Below are positions 35,906 through 37,189 of a DNA stretch of 37,189 bases, piece by piece. The translations under genes were made by a program, and so were the position numbers. Each line of letters opens with the position of its first letter. Positions within the stretch are counted from its first letter, which is position 1. The notes beneath the pieces were generated by a model that ran no database searches, was not told the origin of the DNA, and saw nothing but the letters and a program-made list of their open reading frames with translations. The stretch comes from Bacillota bacterium (GTDB lineage: Bacteria; Bacillota; Clostridia; Christensenellales; UMGS416), in assembly GCA_016281935.1 (NCBI GenBank), contig JAEEJN010000099.1:1-37189 (forward strand), read 5' to 3'.

Positions 35906-36265
35906 ATGGCTAGAGTTAAAAGAGCAGTCAACGCTTTGAAGAAGCGCCGCAAAATCTTCAAGCTTGCCAAAGGTTATTTTGGCGCCAAGTCCAAGCAGTA
36001 TCGTCCGGCTACCGAAGCCGTTATGAAGTCCCTTTCCTACGCCTACACCGGCCGTCGTCTCCGCAAGAGAGATTTCCGTCGCCTGTGGATCGTGCGTATC
36101 AATGCCGCCGCTCGTATGAACGGCCTGTCCTACAGCCGTATGATGAACGGCCTGAAGAATGCCGGCGTCGAGATGAATCGCAAGATGCTGGCTGAACTGG
36201 CTGTATATGATGCCGCCGCTTTCGCTAAACTTTGCGACATCGCCAAGGAAAACAAGAGCTGCTAA
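35906..36265 (+). CDS. rplT: Ribosomal protein L20
   Basis: This 119-residue basic protein is needed early in 50S assembly and, in related bacteria, represses this operon by binding the infC leader. It begins [20 protein letters not shown] and has [36 protein letters not shown] and [21 protein letters not shown] lies before the ATG. A strong terminator follows 15 bases after its stop. Confidence 0.98.
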   Translation: MARVKRAVNALKKRRKIFKLAKGYFGAKSKQYRPATEAVMKSLSYAYTGRRLRKRDFRRLWIVRINAAARMNGLSYSRMMNGLKNAGVEMNRKMLAELAVYDAAAFAKLCDIAKENKSC

Positions 36266-36280
36266 GGCTAAGAAAAAGGA

Positions 36281-36311
36281 AACAGCGTTCGCATTTGAAC
36301 GCTGTTTTTTT
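36281..36311 (+). terminator. Terminator of infC-rpmI-rplT
   Basis: A perfect 10-bp stem (36281-36290 with 36297-36306) with a 6-base loop runs into a T-run (36305-36311). On the minus strand it is followed by TCCTTTTTC, so it can also serve the convergent peptidase gene. Confidence 0.9.
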
Positions 36312-36319
36312 GTGCCCGC

Positions 36320-37189
36320 TTACGGATGTTTTGCATGAAAGGCTTTTTTGCTTTCGCCCTGTGAACCTTCGGGTTCTTCAGCCATCTGGGGATCCGCATA
36401 CTCGAAAACCTTGCGGAGACCCATCTCGGGATCCTCGTGACTGTAGGTGATGAATTCGGACAAACAGAAATGCATCCCGTCACTGGAGGATTTGTAATAG
36501 TGGGCCCAGCCGAATCCGGCACGGTAAAATGCAAGTTCGTAGAGAAGATAGTTGACGCATGTCTGAGGGACTCCGTTTCTGTCGTTCTCATACTCACCGC
36601 TGTAGGTGAAGTCATAGTAAAGGATACCGTCTTCTTCAACGATCCCGTTGTAAGTCAGAAGATCCTGGACTTCGGTCTGGATCAGTTCTTTGTTTTCGGG
36701 TTCATTCTTGTTGGGCTGCATTCTGGCGTTGAGATCCAGCGCGGTTCCGAATGCGTGATGGCTTATCCATTTTCGGGAACTTGTAAACCGTGACACATAG
36801 CATCCGTTATATGTGCTGACGAGACGGGATGCGCGCAGGATCCCCGTGTCTCCGTTCGTCCCGCTGACACGGAAGAAGGTCGTATCCAGATAATCAAGGA
36901 CTTTTTCATAGTACGGGACTGCGTCTGTATGTACCAGCCACTCTTCTCCTTCAGGAAGGCCCGGCATTGTTGTGATGTATGCTTTTTCCCACTCCGGGTC
37001 TGCCAGGATGTATCTGTCATCCACCCACTGATAATGATACAGGAACCGTTCCTCGCTGCCGAAAAATGCGAGAGCTTCCGGATAGGAATCGGGAAAATCG
37101 TCTTCGGATATCATCTCCCAATCTGGTCCGGCAATGTAGAAATGACAGGTAAGCAGTGTTTCGGGCGAATGTCCGCGGCAGGATGCGGA
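36320..37189 (-). CDS. M15 family D-alanyl-D-alanine carboxypeptidase-like protein (N-terminus cut by window edge)
   Basis: The frame is open from the right edge to its stop at 36320, with at least 289 codons; no stop lies between the first internal ATG (37114) and the edge. The zinc-peptidase motifs of the M15B / VanY group are visible: HAFGTALDLN (metal His and Asp) and DGMHF (second metal His), with GWAHY before it. Such enzymes cleave D-Ala-D-Ala or related bonds in peptidoglycan outside the membrane, so a signal peptide or anchor is expected beyond the edge. The segment before the metal site (FYIAGPDWEM and following) is unusual and acidic. The C-terminus is a charged tail. It is convergent with rplT and shares its terminator. 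Confidence 0.82.
   Translation of the reverse strand, partial: SASCRGHSPETLLTCHFYIAGPDWEMISEDDFPDSYPEALAFFGSEERFLYHYQWVDDRYILADPEWEKAYITTMPGLPEGEEWLVHTDAVPYYEKVLDYLDTTFFRVSGTNGDTGILRASRLVSTYNGCYVSRFTSSRKWISHHAFGTALDLNARMQPNKNEPENKELIQTEVQDLLTYNGIVEEDGILYYDFTYSGEYENDRNGVPQTCVNYLLYELAFYRAGFGWAHYYKSSSDGMHFCLSEFITYSHEDPEMGLRKVFEYADPQMAEEPEGSQGESKKAFHAKHP

Overview
The window looks like ordinary chromosome from a low-to-mid GC member of the Bacillota, most likely an anaerobic, carbohydrate-using clostridial or erysipelotrichial gut-type bacterium. The support is near-consensus sigma-A promoters, strong AGGAGG ribosome binding sites, a CIRCE-controlled hrcA-grpE-dnaK-dnaJ-prmA-mtaB-HIT operon, an infC gene with an ATT start behind an attenuator leader, and a Re-type (anaerobe) citrate synthase. 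I see no insertion sequence, prophage, CRISPR array, toxin-antitoxin pair or defence island. A precise taxon cannot be set from the sequence alone.

Layout. 1-2465: the N-terminus of an alcohol-acetyltransferase-like protein running off the left edge, a DegV lipid-binding protein and a membrane acyltransferase. 2643-6527: a tight methionine/folate operon (metF, a free-standing MetH reactivation domain, and a metH without that domain). 6592-12053, minus strand: citrate synthase (Re), a GntR/FCD regulator, aconitase and isocitrate dehydrogenase, which together convert oxaloacetate plus acetyl-CoA to 2-oxoglutarate for glutamate. The promoter of this operon is overlaid by a double palindrome, the probable operator of the GntR protein. 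12234-27206: four cytoplasmic glycosidases (two GH43, GH51, GH2) as separate units, interspersed with housekeeping genes (DUF3783, zinc-phospholipase-C-like, rsuA, topB, a DtxR/MntR-type metalloregulator, trmO) and one uncharacterised gene behind a terminator-bearing leader.

27301-36311: tRNA-Asn, then the CIRCE/HrcA heat-shock operon extended by prmA, mtaB and a HIT hydrolase, then infC-rpmI-rplT from a perfect consensus promoter with an attenuator. There is no terminator between the two operons. 36320-37189: an M15 D-Ala-D-Ala-type peptidase cut by the right edge.

How it works together. The glycosidases suggest use of arabinose- and galactose-containing plant or host oligosaccharides after import, although no transporter is in view. 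The partial TCA branch feeds glutamate, metF/metH closes the methyl cycle, and the rest is translation and protein quality control. No convincing new multi-gene system was found. The best leads are the terminator-bearing leader RNA at about 13868-13957 with its unknown downstream gene, the promoter-embedded operators at 12077-12106, 20775-20792 and 25271-25301, an apparently leaderless trmO, and a metalloregulator with a mixed MntR/DtxR ligand set.
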